From the NCBI RefSeq assembly GCF_014332695.1, contig NZ_MBUA01000001.1:1488001-1552000 (forward strand): 64,000 bases of DNA. Direction: 5' to 3'. Below the pieces are notes generated by a model. The model saw only the letters and a program-made list of their open reading frames with translations, made no database searches and had not been told where the DNA came from. Positions 17,173-25,641 of this stretch are shown here, piece after piece. Within the stretch, counting starts at the first letter, position 1. Every line of letters starts with the position of its first letter. The position numbers and the translations under genes are program-made. Source of the DNA: Flavihumibacter stibioxidans (GTDB taxonomy: Bacteria; Bacteroidota; Bacteroidia; Chitinophagales; Chitinophagaceae).

Positions 17173-17269
17173 TTAACAAAGTTCAATAAAATTTAAAACT
17201 ATTTTAAACGTTTTGGATGCAACCCGGTCATATCCACACAATAAAATTGACCACCACAAATTATTACTT

Positions 17270-18169
17270 ATGAAAATGACAGTATCATTTGGCCGCATGG
17301 CAGCCGCCTTACTGATTGGCACAGGACTGTTCCTGGCCTCCTGTAGCAAAAACAATGATGAAAAGACCATCGTTTCAGCCGAGCAGGTAGCAATGACCAC
17401 CGCCTCCGCTGAATCCGAAGCAGAAGGCGAAATCATCTTCGATGATGTATTTAACAACGTGATGGGTGTAAATGCCACCGTTGGAATCGGCGGCACAGGC
17501 GAATTCCAGGCCAACCAGTCCGACCAGCCCGGCACATTGCAATCCACCTGCTTTACCCTGAACTTCGATTTCCTCGCCGCACCGGACACCTTCCCGCTGA
17601 AAGTGACCATCGATTTTGGCACCACAGGCTGTACCGGTCGCGATGGCCGCATACGGATGGGAAAGATCATTACGGTTTACACCGGCCCGTTGATCAGGCC
17701 CGGATCTGTGGCAGAAACCAGCTTTGAAGGCTATTCCGTAAATGGTATTAAGGTAGAAGGACAGCACCGGGTGGAAAACAAGAGCACATCCACCCAGTTC
17801 ACCTTTGAGACCAAAGTTACCAATGGCAAGCTTACGAGGCCGAATGGTAATACCTGGACCTGGAACCGCACCCGTACCATTACCCAGACAGATGGCTGGG
17901 GTACACCCTGGCTGGCTTCCGACGACGTTTTCACCATCGTTGGAAATGGCAGCGGCACGGTGACCATCGGTGACCGCACCGGAACCTGGACCAGCACTAA
18001 TGTGGAGCCCCTCGTAAAACGCTTCAACTGCCGCTGGATCGTGAAGGGTAAACAAGCCATTCAGCGCAACGATGGCCCCGAGGGAATTATTGACTTTGGC
18101 ACAGGCGATTGCGACAATAAGGCAACACTCACGGTAAATGGGGTTTCCAGAGAAATTACTTTGAAGTAA
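17270..18169 (+). CDS. Hypothetical lipoprotein
   Basis: 299 residues from the ATG at 17270; the frame is open 57 nt further upstream, but only this start puts the signal peptide at the N-terminus. The lipobox is LFLASCSKNND (Cys near residue 24), followed by an acidic region and a beta-rich, Thr/Gly-rich body with DGRIRMGKIITVYTGPL and TWTWNRTRTITQTDGWGTPW. The C-terminus ends with a small beta motif (ATLTVNGVSREITLK). I do not recognise a named domain. It is probably anchored in the outer membrane or periplasm, is monocistronic, diverges from tatD, and is followed by a terminator. Confidence 0.8.
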   Translation: MKMTVSFGRMAAALLIGTGLFLASCSKNNDEKTIVSAEQVAMTTASAESEAEGEIIFDDVFNNVMGVNATVGIGGTGEFQANQSDQPGTLQSTCFTLNFDFLAAPDTFPLKVTIDFGTTGCTGRDGRIRMGKIITVYTGPLIRPGSVAETSFEGYSVNGIKVEGQHRVENKSTSTQFTFETKVTNGKLTRPNGNTWTWNRTRTITQTDGWGTPWLASDDVFTIVGNGSGTVTIGDRTGTWTSTNVEPLVKRFNCRWIVKGKQAIQRNDGPEGIIDFGTGDCDNKATLTVNGVSREITLK

Positions 18170-18222
18170 TTAAAAAAATATTTTACCTTTAAATCAGTTT
18201 TCATAGGGTACGGATTAAAAAC

Positions 18223-18257
18223 GGGCCAGGGTTTCTACCCAGGCCCAACTTTTTTTA
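18223..18257 (+). terminator. Terminator after the lipoprotein gene
   Basis: GGGCC-A-GGG, loop TTTCTA, CCC-A-GGCCC, then AAC and seven T. One A-A mismatch interrupts the stem. Confidence 0.75.
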
Positions 18258-18310
18258 CAGAAGTCACCAATTTTTCATATTAGAGATTTCCCCATTTATT
18301 TCCCCCTGTT

Positions 18311-18943
18311 TTATTTGAAACTATCCATATTAAGGGACTCAAATGTGTATCCCATGTGGGAAAATTTTTCAAGCACCAGGGGCAGGGAATAGCTCAGACG
18401 ATCCCATGCTTTCTCAGAATCATGGAACACAATGATGGCTCCTTTCCCGGCATTTTCCTGCACCATTTCCCAGCATTTTTCAGGTGTTAATTTGAGGTCA
18501 AAATCACCGCTCAGGATGGTCCACATAACCAGTTCATAACCGGCCTCACGCAAGGCCCTTCCCTGGAACCGGGTGAGCTTTCCATAAGGGGGCCTGAACA
18601 GTTTGCTGTCGATATATTTCCCGGCTTCGAGGATATCGCTGAAGTATGCCGCTGTGGCCGATCTCCAGCCATTCAGGTGGTGCATGGTGTGATTGCCTGT
18701 TGTATGTCCGCCGGCAAGAATCTGTTCATACACAGCTGGGTATGCAGCCACATTTTTCCCGATACAAAAGAATGTCGCCTTTGCATCGTATTGCTTTAAT
18801 TGCTGCAGGACCCAGGGCGTGATGTCAGGATGCGGCCCGTCATCAAAACTTAGGTAGATTTTTTTCTCCTTTGTCTTCACCTGCCAATGCCAGTTGGGAT
18901 ACAGTACCCGCAACAATTTATTTGCCGTCGACCAATAATACAT
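18311..18943 (-). CDS. Polysaccharide deacetylase (NodB homology domain)
   Basis: 210 residues, essentially only a carbohydrate esterase family 4 domain. NodB motifs: KIYLSFDDGPHPD (catalytic Asp and metal Asp, about residue 31), GHTTGNHTMHHL (metal His pair), KLFRPPYGKLTRFQG (motif 3), LVMWTILSGDFD (motif 4) and IIVFHDSE (motif 5). The family removes acetyl groups from peptidoglycan, chitin-like or other polysaccharides using a metal. No clear signal peptide is seen, so the location is uncertain. It diverges from gltX with 38 bp between the starts. Confidence 0.9.
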   Translation of the reverse strand: MYYWSTANKLLRVLYPNWHWQVKTKEKKIYLSFDDGPHPDITPWVLQQLKQYDAKATFFCIGKNVAAYPAVYEQILAGGHTTGNHTMHHLNGWRSATAAYFSDILEAGKYIDSKLFRPPYGKLTRFQGRALREAGYELVMWTILSGDFDLKLTPEKCWEMVQENAGKGAIIVFHDSEKAWDRLSYSLPLVLEKFSHMGYTFESLNMDSFK

Positions 18944-18969
18944 AAAGCGAAATTACCTTAAACCTCTTT

Positions 18970-18977
18970 TATCTTTG
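18970..18977 (+). promoter_or_regulatory. gltX -7 promoter core
   Basis: TATCTTTG, exact match to TAnnTTTG, ends 4 nt before the gltX ATG. This implies a near-leaderless transcript. Confidence 0.55.
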
Positions 18978-18981
18978 CGCC

Positions 18982-20508
18982 ATGTCAAACAAAGTACGCG
19001 TTCGATTTGCCCCCAGTCCCACCGGTGGTCTCCACCTGGGCGGAGTGCGCACGGTTTTATACAATTACCTGTTTGCCCGTCACCACGGCGGGGATTTCAT
19101 TCTTCGCATAGAGGATACCGATAGCAGCCGGTTTGTGCCGGGTGCCGAGGAGTATATCATGGAAACCCTGCGCTGGTGCGGTATGGAACCGGATGAGAGT
19201 CCCGCTGTGGGCGGCCCCTGCGGCCCCTACCGCCAGAGCGAGCGCAAGGAAGGATACCGTGAGTATGCGGACAAACTGGTTGCCCAGGGCAATGCCTACT
19301 ACGCCTTCGACACCCCGGAGGAACTGGAAGAAATGCGTTCGGTGTTCAAAACCGCCGAAAACCCATCCCCCCAGTATGACCACCGGCTGCGGATGAAAAT
19401 GCGCAATTCCCTCACCATGGGCGATGATGAAGTGCGACGGCTGCTCTCTGAAGGCATGCCTTATGTGATCCGCATCAAAATGCCAGACAATGAAACGGTT
19501 AGTTTCACCGATATGATCCGGGGGGAAGTGAGTTTTAACACCTCCACTGTAGACGATAAGGTTCTATTGAAAAATGACGGTATGCCTACCTACCACCTGG
19601 CCGTGGTGGTGGACGACTACCTGATGAATATCACCCACGCTTTCCGGGGGGAAGAATGGCTGCCCAGTGCGCCGGTGCACCTCCTGCTGTGGAAATACCT
19701 GGGACTGCAGGAATCCATGCCGCAATGGGCCCACCTGCCCCTGATCCTGAAACCCGATGGCAATGGCAAACTCAGCAAGCGCGACGGCGACCGCCTTGGA
19801 TTCCCGGTATTTGCCATGAACTGGACCGATCCCCGCACCACTGAATTCACCCAGGGCTTCCGCGAAAGGGGCTTCCTGCCGGAAGCTTTCGTGAACATGC
19901 TGGCCATGCTGGGCTGGAACGACGGCAGCGGTCAGGAGATATTCTCCATGCAGGAACTCATTGAACGTTTCTCCATGGACCGTGTGCATAAGGGCGGTGC
20001 GAAATTCGATTTCGAAAAGGCCAAATGGTTTAACCACGAGTGGATCAAACAGGCGTCGGCAGAAAGATTGTTACCCGACGTAAAACGGGTAATGGAATCC
20101 GGCGGAATTACGGTTACAGATGACCGTTACCTTGAGACGGTGATCAATATGGTGAAGGAACGCTGTACCCTGCTGGGCGATTTTGCAGAACAGGCGGGAT
20201 TCTTTTTCAGGACACCGGTTTCGCACGATATTGACAGCATCAGGGCAAAGTGGAACAGCGACAAGGAAAACTTCTTTGCTGAAGTGCAAGGGGTACTGAA
20301 GGACCTGGAAGACTGGTCCGCGCCGGCCATTGAAACCGCATTCAAGGACCTGGCGGTGGCAAGGGGCATCAAGGTGGGCGAATTGCAACTGCCCTTCCGC
20401 ATCATGCTGGTGGGTGGCAAGTTCGGTCCCGCAGTATTTGACATCGCAGCCACCGTCGGCAAAGCTGAAACCCTCACCAGGATTGCATCCATGCCTTCGG
20501 TGGTGTAA
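18982..20508 (+). CDS. gltX: Glutamyl-tRNA synthetase
   Basis: 508 residues, normal for bacterial GluRS. It charges tRNA-Glu with glutamate and supplies Glu-tRNA for heme synthesis. The class I signatures are present: RFAPSPTGGLHLGGVRTVL (HIGH-type, residues 8-26) and GKLSKRDGDR (KMSKS-type). Other conserved blocks are FILRIEDTDSSR, PVHLLLWKYLG and MLAMLGWNDGSGQEIFSMQEL. The C-terminal helical anticodon-binding domain is complete. The start is fixed by the promoter core 4 nt upstream. A 67-nt near-perfect palindrome begins 4 nt after the stop codon. Confidence 0.98.
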   Translation: MSNKVRVRFAPSPTGGLHLGGVRTVLYNYLFARHHGGDFILRIEDTDSSRFVPGAEEYIMETLRWCGMEPDESPAVGGPCGPYRQSERKEGYREYADKLVAQGNAYYAFDTPEELEEMRSVFKTAENPSPQYDHRLRMKMRNSLTMGDDEVRRLLSEGMPYVIRIKMPDNETVSFTDMIRGEVSFNTSTVDDKVLLKNDGMPTYHLAVVVDDYLMNITHAFRGEEWLPSAPVHLLLWKYLGLQESMPQWAHLPLILKPDGNGKLSKRDGDRLGFPVFAMNWTDPRTTEFTQGFRERGFLPEAFVNMLAMLGWNDGSGQEIFSMQELIERFSMDRVHKGGAKFDFEKAKWFNHEWIKQASAERLLPDVKRVMESGGITVTDDRYLETVINMVKERCTLLGDFAEQAGFFFRTPVSHDIDSIRAKWNSDKENFFAEVQGVLKDLEDWSAPAIETAFKDLAVARGIKVGELQLPFRIMLVGGKFGPAVFDIAATVGKAETLTRIASMPSVV

Positions 20509-20511
20509 TCC

Positions 20512-20578
20512 TTCATCCGCCCGCAACCCTTCACCCGTCGGGTGCCACCCGACGGGTGAAGGGTTGCGGGCGGATGAA
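20512..20578. repeat. 67-nt palindrome with CACCCG-T/A-CGGGTG core, copy B
   Basis: Two perfectly complementary 32-nt arms separated by GCC. The core is CACCCGTCGGGTG (20532-20544) and CACCCGACGGGTG (20546-20558); the outer arm reads TTCATCCGCCCGCAACCCT. It starts 4 nt after the gltX stop. It could end transcription, but no proper T run follows. Confidence 0.95.
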
Positions 20579-20676
20579 AAGCTTCTTTTGAAATAACAGG
20601 ATTGTTGTAAATTTAATAGCTGCCATTTTGATAAAATCCGATCATTCAGTGAATACCACTACTGAAATTTCAGGAA

Positions 20677-21657
20677 ATGCCTTATCAAAAGATCCTGTTG
20701 ACGGGAGGCGCCGGTTTTATCGGCAGCCATGTAGCGGACGCGTTACTGGCGAACGGAAAAGAAGTTATCTGCATTGATAATTTTGATCCTTTTTATAATG
20801 CCGCCATTAAGGAAGAAAATATTTCCGGGGCAAGGAAAAATCCTTCTTTTCAACTACTTCGGCTTGACCTGGCAGATACGAGTCCGGCAGAGCTGGCATC
20901 ACTGCTGGAAGGCGCGGGCATTGATGCCATCATTCACCTGGCAGGCCGGGCGGGTGTGCGACCCAGTATCCAGTATGCTGAATCCTATTATGAGTGTAAC
21001 CTTATCGGCACCCTGCACCTGCTGGAATTCGCCAGATTACAGCATATTACCCAGTTCATATTTGCTTCCTCCAGCAGCGTATATGGCAATAATCCGGCCC
21101 TGCCCTGGCGGGAAGACAATCCCGAACACCATCCCATCAGCCCCTATGCAGCCACCAAACTGGCAGCGGAAGAACTGGGGGATGTGTACACACATCTTCA
21201 CGGCATCCGTTTCATTGCCCTGAGGCTTTTTACCGTGTATGGACCCCGGCAGCGACCAGACCTTGCCATCCATCGCTTCTACGATAAGATCAGCAAGGGA
21301 GAACCGATTCAGTTATATGGGGATGGCAGTTCCAGCCGCGACTATACTTTCGTTACAGATATTGTTGCCGGAATCCTGGCAGCGCTGGAATACCAGGGCG
21401 GATCAGAGGTGATCAACCTGGGCGATCACCGCACCATTTCACTTCTGACACTGGTCAGCACTATTGAAAAAGCGATGAACAAAAAAGCCATAATCGAGTG
21501 GTTGCCCATGCAGGCGGGTGATGTGAATACCACTTATGCTGATATCAGCAAGGCAGGCATGCTCCTGGGGTACAAGCCAGGCGTTCTGTTTGAAGAAGGG
21601 ATAGCCCGTTTTGTGAAATGGAAAGAAGATCAATCCCGTTTACTCACCCACGCCTGA
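20677..21657 (+). CDS. NAD-dependent epimerase, probably UDP-glucuronate 4-epimerase
   Basis: 326 residues, extended short-chain dehydrogenase. The NAD-binding motif is LLTGGAGFIGSHVADALL (residues 7-24). The catalytic Ser/Tyr/Lys set is in FASSSSVYG and YAATKLAAEEL. GRAGVRPSIQYAESYYECN and LRLFTVYGPRQRPDLAIHRF resemble UDP-glucuronate 4-epimerases (CapI/LpsL type), which make UDP-galacturonate; a UDP-glucose or dTDP-sugar substrate is not excluded. It is the first gene of a four-gene rightward operon (next gene 12 bp on) with two glycosyltransferases and a flippase-like protein, so it likely supplies their sugar nucleotide. Confidence 0.88.
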   Translation: MPYQKILLTGGAGFIGSHVADALLANGKEVICIDNFDPFYNAAIKEENISGARKNPSFQLLRLDLADTSPAELASLLEGAGIDAIIHLAGRAGVRPSIQYAESYYECNLIGTLHLLEFARLQHITQFIFASSSSVYGNNPALPWREDNPEHHPISPYAATKLAAEELGDVYTHLHGIRFIALRLFTVYGPRQRPDLAIHRFYDKISKGEPIQLYGDGSSSRDYTFVTDIVAGILAALEYQGGSEVINLGDHRTISLLTLVSTIEKAMNKKAIIEWLPMQAGDVNTTYADISKAGMLLGYKPGVLFEEGIARFVKWKEDQSRLLTHA

Positions 21658-21669
21658 TAACTACCGCAA

Positions 21670-23268
21670 ATGGAAAAATTTAATAGTATATGGCTCATTC
21701 TTTTTGCGGCCATACTATTATTGTTTTTGCGACTTGGCTCCACCACTGTGTTCCAGGTGGCTGAGGCCCGTAATGCGGAATGCGCGGCAGAAATGATGCG
21801 GAATCATCAATACATCGTTCCCGTTTTCAATGGTAAGATCCGCACCGATAAACCACCGCTTCATTATTATGCAATGATGGCGGCCTATTCCGTTGCGGGA
21901 AAATCAGAAGTAGCCGCCAGGTTTTTTTCTGCCATCTGTGGCATACTGGTAGTTGCTGCAGTTTACGTCTGGACCCGCAAACATTATGGAAACAAAGCCG
22001 CAATTTTATCTGCGCTGATTTTATTATCCTCCCTGCATGTATGTCTGCAATTCAGGCTGGCCACGCCGGACCCCTATCTCATCCTGACACACCTGCTGGC
22101 ATTGCTGGCCTTCCATGAAGGATATGTTTCCGGCAACAGGAAATGGATCTATGCCATGCACCTGTTCCTGGGCTTTGCCATCCTCGCCAAAGGCCCGGTT
22201 GGTTTGTTATTGCCGGCTTTCACCATTTTTGTTTACCTGCTCAGTAATAAAGACCTGAATGCAACCAGTATCCGGGGCCTGCAACCAATTGCCGGCATCC
22301 TGGTCATTGCGGCTGTTGCACTGCCCTGGTACCTGCTTGCACACAAGCATTCTAACGGCGAATGGACCAGAGGTTTTTTCCTGGAACATAATATCGGCAG
22401 GTTCAAACAACCTACGGAAGGACATAAGGGACCTTTCTTTATGCCTTTACTTTTTTTGCTGGGGGGCTTATTTCCTTTTTCCCTTTTTCTGCCGCGGGTG
22501 ATCATTACCGTTATGAAAGACTTTAGAAGGGACAAAAGCCAGTGGTTGTTGCTGGTGTCAGCTGCCTGCATCGTTCTGCTGTATTCGGTCTCCAGCACCA
22601 AACTCATCAATTATACCAGTCCGGCCTATCCATTCCTGGCAATAATCATGGGTGTGAATCTCAGCCGTGTGGAAGGCAGTATCTTCAGGGCTGAACGAAT
22701 CATTCTTGCCATCATAACTATGGCGATACCAGTTACGGCTTATATCCTGTTCGAAAAAGAAGGGATGGCTATACCGGAATACACTCCCTTGCTTTTCCTC
22801 CTTTACCCGATTGCAGCTATCGCAGCATGGATATTGCTGGATAAAAGTCAAACCTTTAAAGCACTGCAAGCCCTGGCAGTCATCAGCATGGGGCAGGTAT
22901 TGGTTTTTTTTGGCCTGGTATTTCCCTCAATGGACAGGACGGGATCTGTATACCGATTAAAGAACATCATACGCGATGCACCATCAGTTATTGCTTTTGA
23001 CGACCTGAACGATGCATTTGTATTTTACCGAAATGCACCCATTTCCCTTGTAAAAGAAAAGGACAGTCTGTTGAATATTTTGCAGCAGCAACCCGGCACT
23101 GTGGTAATTGAAAAAGCGAAACAGTCGGCCATCGAGGAATGGAGGCCTCCGCTTGAAATAATCGCGCAGGCAAAAGATCTGTTCAGCAGCCGGACATCCT
23201 TTATATACAGGCAAACGGAAAAAATACAAACTGATGGAAATAACCCTGGTAATCGCGGTCTACAATGA
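21670..23268 (+). CDS. ArnT-like GT-C family glycosyltransferase
   Basis: 532 residues with about 11-12 membrane segments. It resembles the PMT/ArnT superfamily, which moves a sugar from a polyprenyl-phosphate carrier to lipid A, core or protein on the periplasmic side. Family hallmarks: FQVAEARNAECAAEMMRNHQ with acidic residues in the first periplasmic loop (about residues 27-46), TDKPPLHYYAMMAAY, and a hydrophilic C-terminal domain of ~110 residues. It overlaps the next gene by 35 bp, indicating tight coupling. With the neighbouring epimerase and polyprenyl-phosphate glycosyltransferase, an RgtA- or ArnT-like role in decorating envelope lipid is likely. The exact sugar and acceptor are unknown. 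Confidence 0.85.
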   Translation: MEKFNSIWLILFAAILLLFLRLGSTTVFQVAEARNAECAAEMMRNHQYIVPVFNGKIRTDKPPLHYYAMMAAYSVAGKSEVAARFFSAICGILVVAAVYVWTRKHYGNKAAILSALILLSSLHVCLQFRLATPDPYLILTHLLALLAFHEGYVSGNRKWIYAMHLFLGFAILAKGPVGLLLPAFTIFVYLLSNKDLNATSIRGLQPIAGILVIAAVALPWYLLAHKHSNGEWTRGFFLEHNIGRFKQPTEGHKGPFFMPLLFLLGGLFPFSLFLPRVIITVMKDFRRDKSQWLLLVSAACIVLLYSVSSTKLINYTSPAYPFLAIIMGVNLSRVEGSIFRAERIILAIITMAIPVTAYILFEKEGMAIPEYTPLLFLLYPIAAIAAWILLDKSQTFKALQALAVISMGQVLVFFGLVFPSMDRTGSVYRLKNIIRDAPSVIAFDDLNDAFVFYRNAPISLVKEKDSLLNILQQQPGTVVIEKAKQSAIEEWRPPLEIIAQAKDLFSSRTSFIYRQTEKIQTDGNNPGNRGLQ

Positions 23269-24178
23269 AGCGGATAATATTGTACCGCTTTTGAAAGCGG
23301 TGGAAACAGCCATGGACGGCTTTGATTATGAAGTTGTTATTGTAGATGACGGCTCCATAGATGGAACGCTAAGGCAATTAAGAGAAAATATCCGCGGTAA
23401 TACCAGGGTGCTGGCGCTTCGAAAGAATTACGGGCAGTCGCTGGCAATGGCGGCAGGTATCAATGTGGCTGAAGGTGATTTCATTGCCACTCTTGACGGT
23501 GACCTGCAGAATGATCCTGCCGATATCCCGGCCATGTTGCAATTGGCAAAGGATGGTCAGTGGGACCTGGTGGCAGGCGTCCGCAAAAACAGGCAGGATG
23601 GTTTCATACTGAGGAAGATACCCAGCAGGATCGCCAACCTGATCATCCGGAACAGTACGAAAGTGATGTTGCACGATTATGGTTGTACGCTGAAGGTTTT
23701 CAGGAATGAGATTGCACAGAGTCTTGGACTTTATGGCGATATGCATCGCTTTATTCCGGTGCTGGCTGCGCTGCAGGGCGCCAGGATGACCGAAATGGAA
23801 GTGCGTCATCATCCCAGGATTCATGGCAGTTCCAAATATGGTATCGGGCGAACGATACTTGTGATCAGCGACCTTTTTTTCGTCCTGTTCATGAAAAAAT
23901 ACTTTCAGCGACCTATGCATATTTTCGGGCCGGCAGGCATCCTGATTTTCATGGCAGGCGCTGTTATCAATGGGTTCCTGCTGGTACGGAAATTACAGGG
24001 TGAGCAAATCGCCCAGAGACCTTTGCTCCTGGTGGGTATAATATTCCTGCTGGCTGGATTGCAACTCGTCCTGACCGGGATACTGGCAGAAATCATGATG
24101 CGTACCTATTACGAGTCGCAGCAAAAACAGCCATACCGGGTCCGCGATATCATACTGCCCAAAAAAGGTAGCATATGA
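23234..24178 (+). CDS. Family 2 glycosyltransferase, polyprenyl-phosphate sugar synthase type
   Basis: 314 residues. The N-terminal GT-A domain begins ITLVIAVYNEADNIVPLL, with VVIVDDGSIDGT and the metal-binding FIATLDGDLQNDP (about residue 85). Two C-terminal membrane helices (about 230-250 and 262-285) are typical of DPM1/GtrB/ArnC/RgtE enzymes. These load a sugar from a nucleotide onto polyprenyl phosphate at the inner face of the membrane. Its start overlaps the previous gene by 35 bp and its stop overlaps the next start (ATGA). It probably makes the donor used by the ArnT-like transferase just upstream. Confidence 0.9.
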   Translation: MEITLVIAVYNEADNIVPLLKAVETAMDGFDYEVVIVDDGSIDGTLRQLRENIRGNTRVLALRKNYGQSLAMAAGINVAEGDFIATLDGDLQNDPADIPAMLQLAKDGQWDLVAGVRKNRQDGFILRKIPSRIANLIIRNSTKVMLHDYGCTLKVFRNEIAQSLGLYGDMHRFIPVLAALQGARMTEMEVRHHPRIHGSSKYGIGRTILVISDLFFVLFMKKYFQRPMHIFGPAGILIFMAGAVINGFLLVRKLQGEQIAQRPLLLVGIIFLLAGLQLVLTGILAEIMMRTYYESQQKQPYRVRDIILPKKGSI

Positions 24179-25062
24179 AAAAGGTGATACTGCTCATCGT
24201 ACGAATTACTGTTATAGTTTTAGCTTTCTACCTCGTTTTCAGGAAGCTGAGCCTGCAGGATCTGCTGCAGGCCTGGCGTTCCATCCATGCGGTTTGGCTG
24301 ATTCCGGCACTGCTGCTGTACAATCTTTCCCAATTCACCAGCGCGCGGCGCCTGCAGCATTTTTATCATGCCATCAGGGTGAACATCTCCTTCCAGTCCA
24401 ACCTCCTGCTTTATTATAAGGCCATGTTCTACGGGTTGTTCCTTCCGGGTGGTATCAGTGGCGATGCTTACAAAGTGATCCGGTTGAAAAGGGTTTCCAC
24501 TGTCTCCAACCGGTCACTGATTACTGCCACATTTCTCGATCGTGCAACGGGATTAATGGTATTGGTCATATTGATCGCCCTGCTCCTGATCCGGGTACTG
24601 GAAATCAGGTACACATGGCTGTTATGGACTGGGACTGTGTTAATTATTATCGCCGTAACAGTCCTGGCAGCCTGGTTAATAAGAAGGTATATGGCTGAAT
24701 TCAGCCTTGCGGCAGTGACGGGTGCCGGCCTTTCAGTACTTATCCAGTTTTTGCAGCTTGCCTCGTTTTTCTGCATCCTGCAAAGCATGTCAACCCCTGT
24801 TCATCAATGGTTATCCTATGCATTACTGTTTTATTTGGGATCGGTGTTATCTGCTGTTCCTGTCAGCATTGGCGGGATAGGTATCCGCGAATGGGTATTT
24901 GCTACCGGATCCGGCTGGCTGGGGCTGGCAGCATCCACCGCAGTTACGGCAAGCCTGCTCTTTTTCCTGCTGGCAGCAGGCAGTGCCCTGGTTGCCGCCT
25001 TCCTTCCGGACCCTGCCCTTCACCCGTCGGGTGGCACCCGACGGGTGGCACCCGACGGGTGA
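24175..25062 (+). CDS. Flippase-like membrane protein (UPF0104/LPG synthase TM family)
   Basis: 295 residues, about seven membrane helices, matching the lysylphosphatidylglycerol-synthase transmembrane (AglD/UPF0104) family: [30 protein letters not shown] and [15 protein letters not shown] are its typical blocks. Such proteins are often encoded beside polyprenyl-phosphate glycosyltransferases and may help move lipid-linked sugars. It starts with an ATGA overlap, the last gene of the operon. Its final ~13 residues ([13 protein letters not shown]) and stop codon are encoded entirely by the repeat at 25021-25061, so the native C-terminus was probably altered by repeat insertion. Confidence 0.85.
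   Translation: MKKVILLIVRITVIVLAFYLVFRKLSLQDLLQAWRSIHAVWLIPALLLYNLSQFTSARRLQHFYHAIRVNISFQSNLLLYYKAMFYGLFLPGGISGDAYKVIRLKRVSTVSNRSLITATFLDRATGLMVLVILIALLLIRVLEIRYTWLLWTGTVLIIIAVTVLAAWLIRRYMAEFSLAAVTGAGLSVLIQFLQLASFFCILQSMSTPVHQWLSYALLFYLGSVLSAVPVSIGGIGIREWVFATGSGWLGLAASTAVTASLLFFLLAAGSALVAAFLPDPALHPSGGTRRVAPDG
25021..25061. repeat. Three-copy CACCCG-T/A-CGGGTG repeat, copy C
   Basis: 13-mers at 25021-25033 (central T), 25035-25047 and 25049-25061 (central A), period 14. The downstream flank GAAGG-TTTGCGGGCGGAT resembles the outer arm of copy B. It forms the 3' end of the flippase-like gene. Confidence 0.93.
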
Positions 25063-25130
25063 AGGTTTGCGGGCGGATAAAAATCATCCCACGACCTGTC
25101 ACTTCTCAGCTCTCACTACCCGCCAATTCC

Positions 25131-25138
25131 TATCTTTA
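25131..25138 (+). promoter_or_regulatory. Promoter core before B12-binding gene
   Basis: TATCTTTA, one mismatch to TAnnTTTG, ending 9 nt before the ATG at 25148. Confidence 0.4.
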
Positions 25139-25147
25139 CCCCGCCAT

Positions 25148-25564
25148 ATGACTACAATCAATCGCCCCATACGAATATTGGTAGCCAAAGTGGGCCTGGA
25201 CGGCCACGACCGCGGTGCCAAAGTTATTGCCACCGCCATGCGCGATGCCGGCATGGAAGTAATTTATACCGGACTGCGCCAGACCCCTGAAATGGTTGTC
25301 AACGCTGCCTTACAGGAAGACGTGGATGCCATCGGCATCAGTATCCTCAGTGGTGCGCACATGACGGTTTTCCCTAAGATCATCCAGTTGATGAAGGAAA
25401 AAAGGATGGACGATGTGCTGCTGACCGGCGGAGGCATTATACCTGAAGACGACATGAATGAACTGTACGAAATGGGTGTGGGAAAGCTTTTCGCGCCGGG
25501 CACTGCCACGCAGGAAATCGCCGCCTACATTTCCAACTGGGTAAAAGAACACAGAAATTTTTAA
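25148..25564 (+). CDS. Stand-alone cobalamin-binding domain protein (mutase small subunit-like)
   Basis: 138 residues from ATG 25148; the frame stays open upstream into the repeat but the promoter core and family alignment favour this Met. It is a complete B12-binding Rossmann domain like the C-terminus of methylmalonyl-CoA mutase: [20 protein letters not shown] holds the DxHxxG lower-ligand motif, then [31 protein letters not shown] and [12 protein letters not shown]. Such single-domain proteins are the small subunits of split acyl-CoA mutases. No large subunit is in the window. Enoyl-CoA hydratase follows 77 bp later, and methylmalonyl-CoA epimerase lies at 39.8 kb. Confidence 0.9.
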   Translation: MTTINRPIRILVAKVGLDGHDRGAKVIATAMRDAGMEVIYTGLRQTPEMVVNAALQEDVDAIGISILSGAHMTVFPKIIQLMKEKRMDDVLLTGGGIIPEDDMNELYEMGVGKLFAPGTATQEIAAYISNWVKEHRNF

Positions 25565-25597
25565 CCTTAACCGCCACTTCGGTGGTCCCGTTGGACG

Positions 25598-25628
25598 TTC
25601 ACCCGTCGGGTGGCACCCGACGGGTGAA
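25598..25628. repeat. CACCCG-T/A-CGGGTG palindrome pair, copy D
   Basis: Perfect 14-bp arms (TTCACCCGTCGGGT and its complement) around GGC. A small CCAC-TTCG-GTGG hairpin precedes it at 25574-25585. It ends 13 nt before the enoyl-CoA hydratase ATG and is open in that gene's frame. Confidence 0.93.
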
Positions 25629-25641
25629 TAAACTCAAGAAT

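Noticed and set aside
18154-18171. Hairpin AATTACTT/AAGTAATT at the end of the 17.3-kb lipoprotein gene as a terminator
   Set aside because: It is A-T only, overlaps the last codons and is followed by A rather than T; the G-C hairpin at 18223-18257 fits better.
20512-20578. Simple rho-independent terminator for gltX
   Set aside because: No T tract follows and the sequence belongs to a repeat family seen at other sites, although it might still affect transcription.
24899-25147. N-terminal extension of the B12-binding protein
   Set aside because: It would overlap the previous gene and the repeat out of frame; family alignment and the promoter core support ATG 25148.
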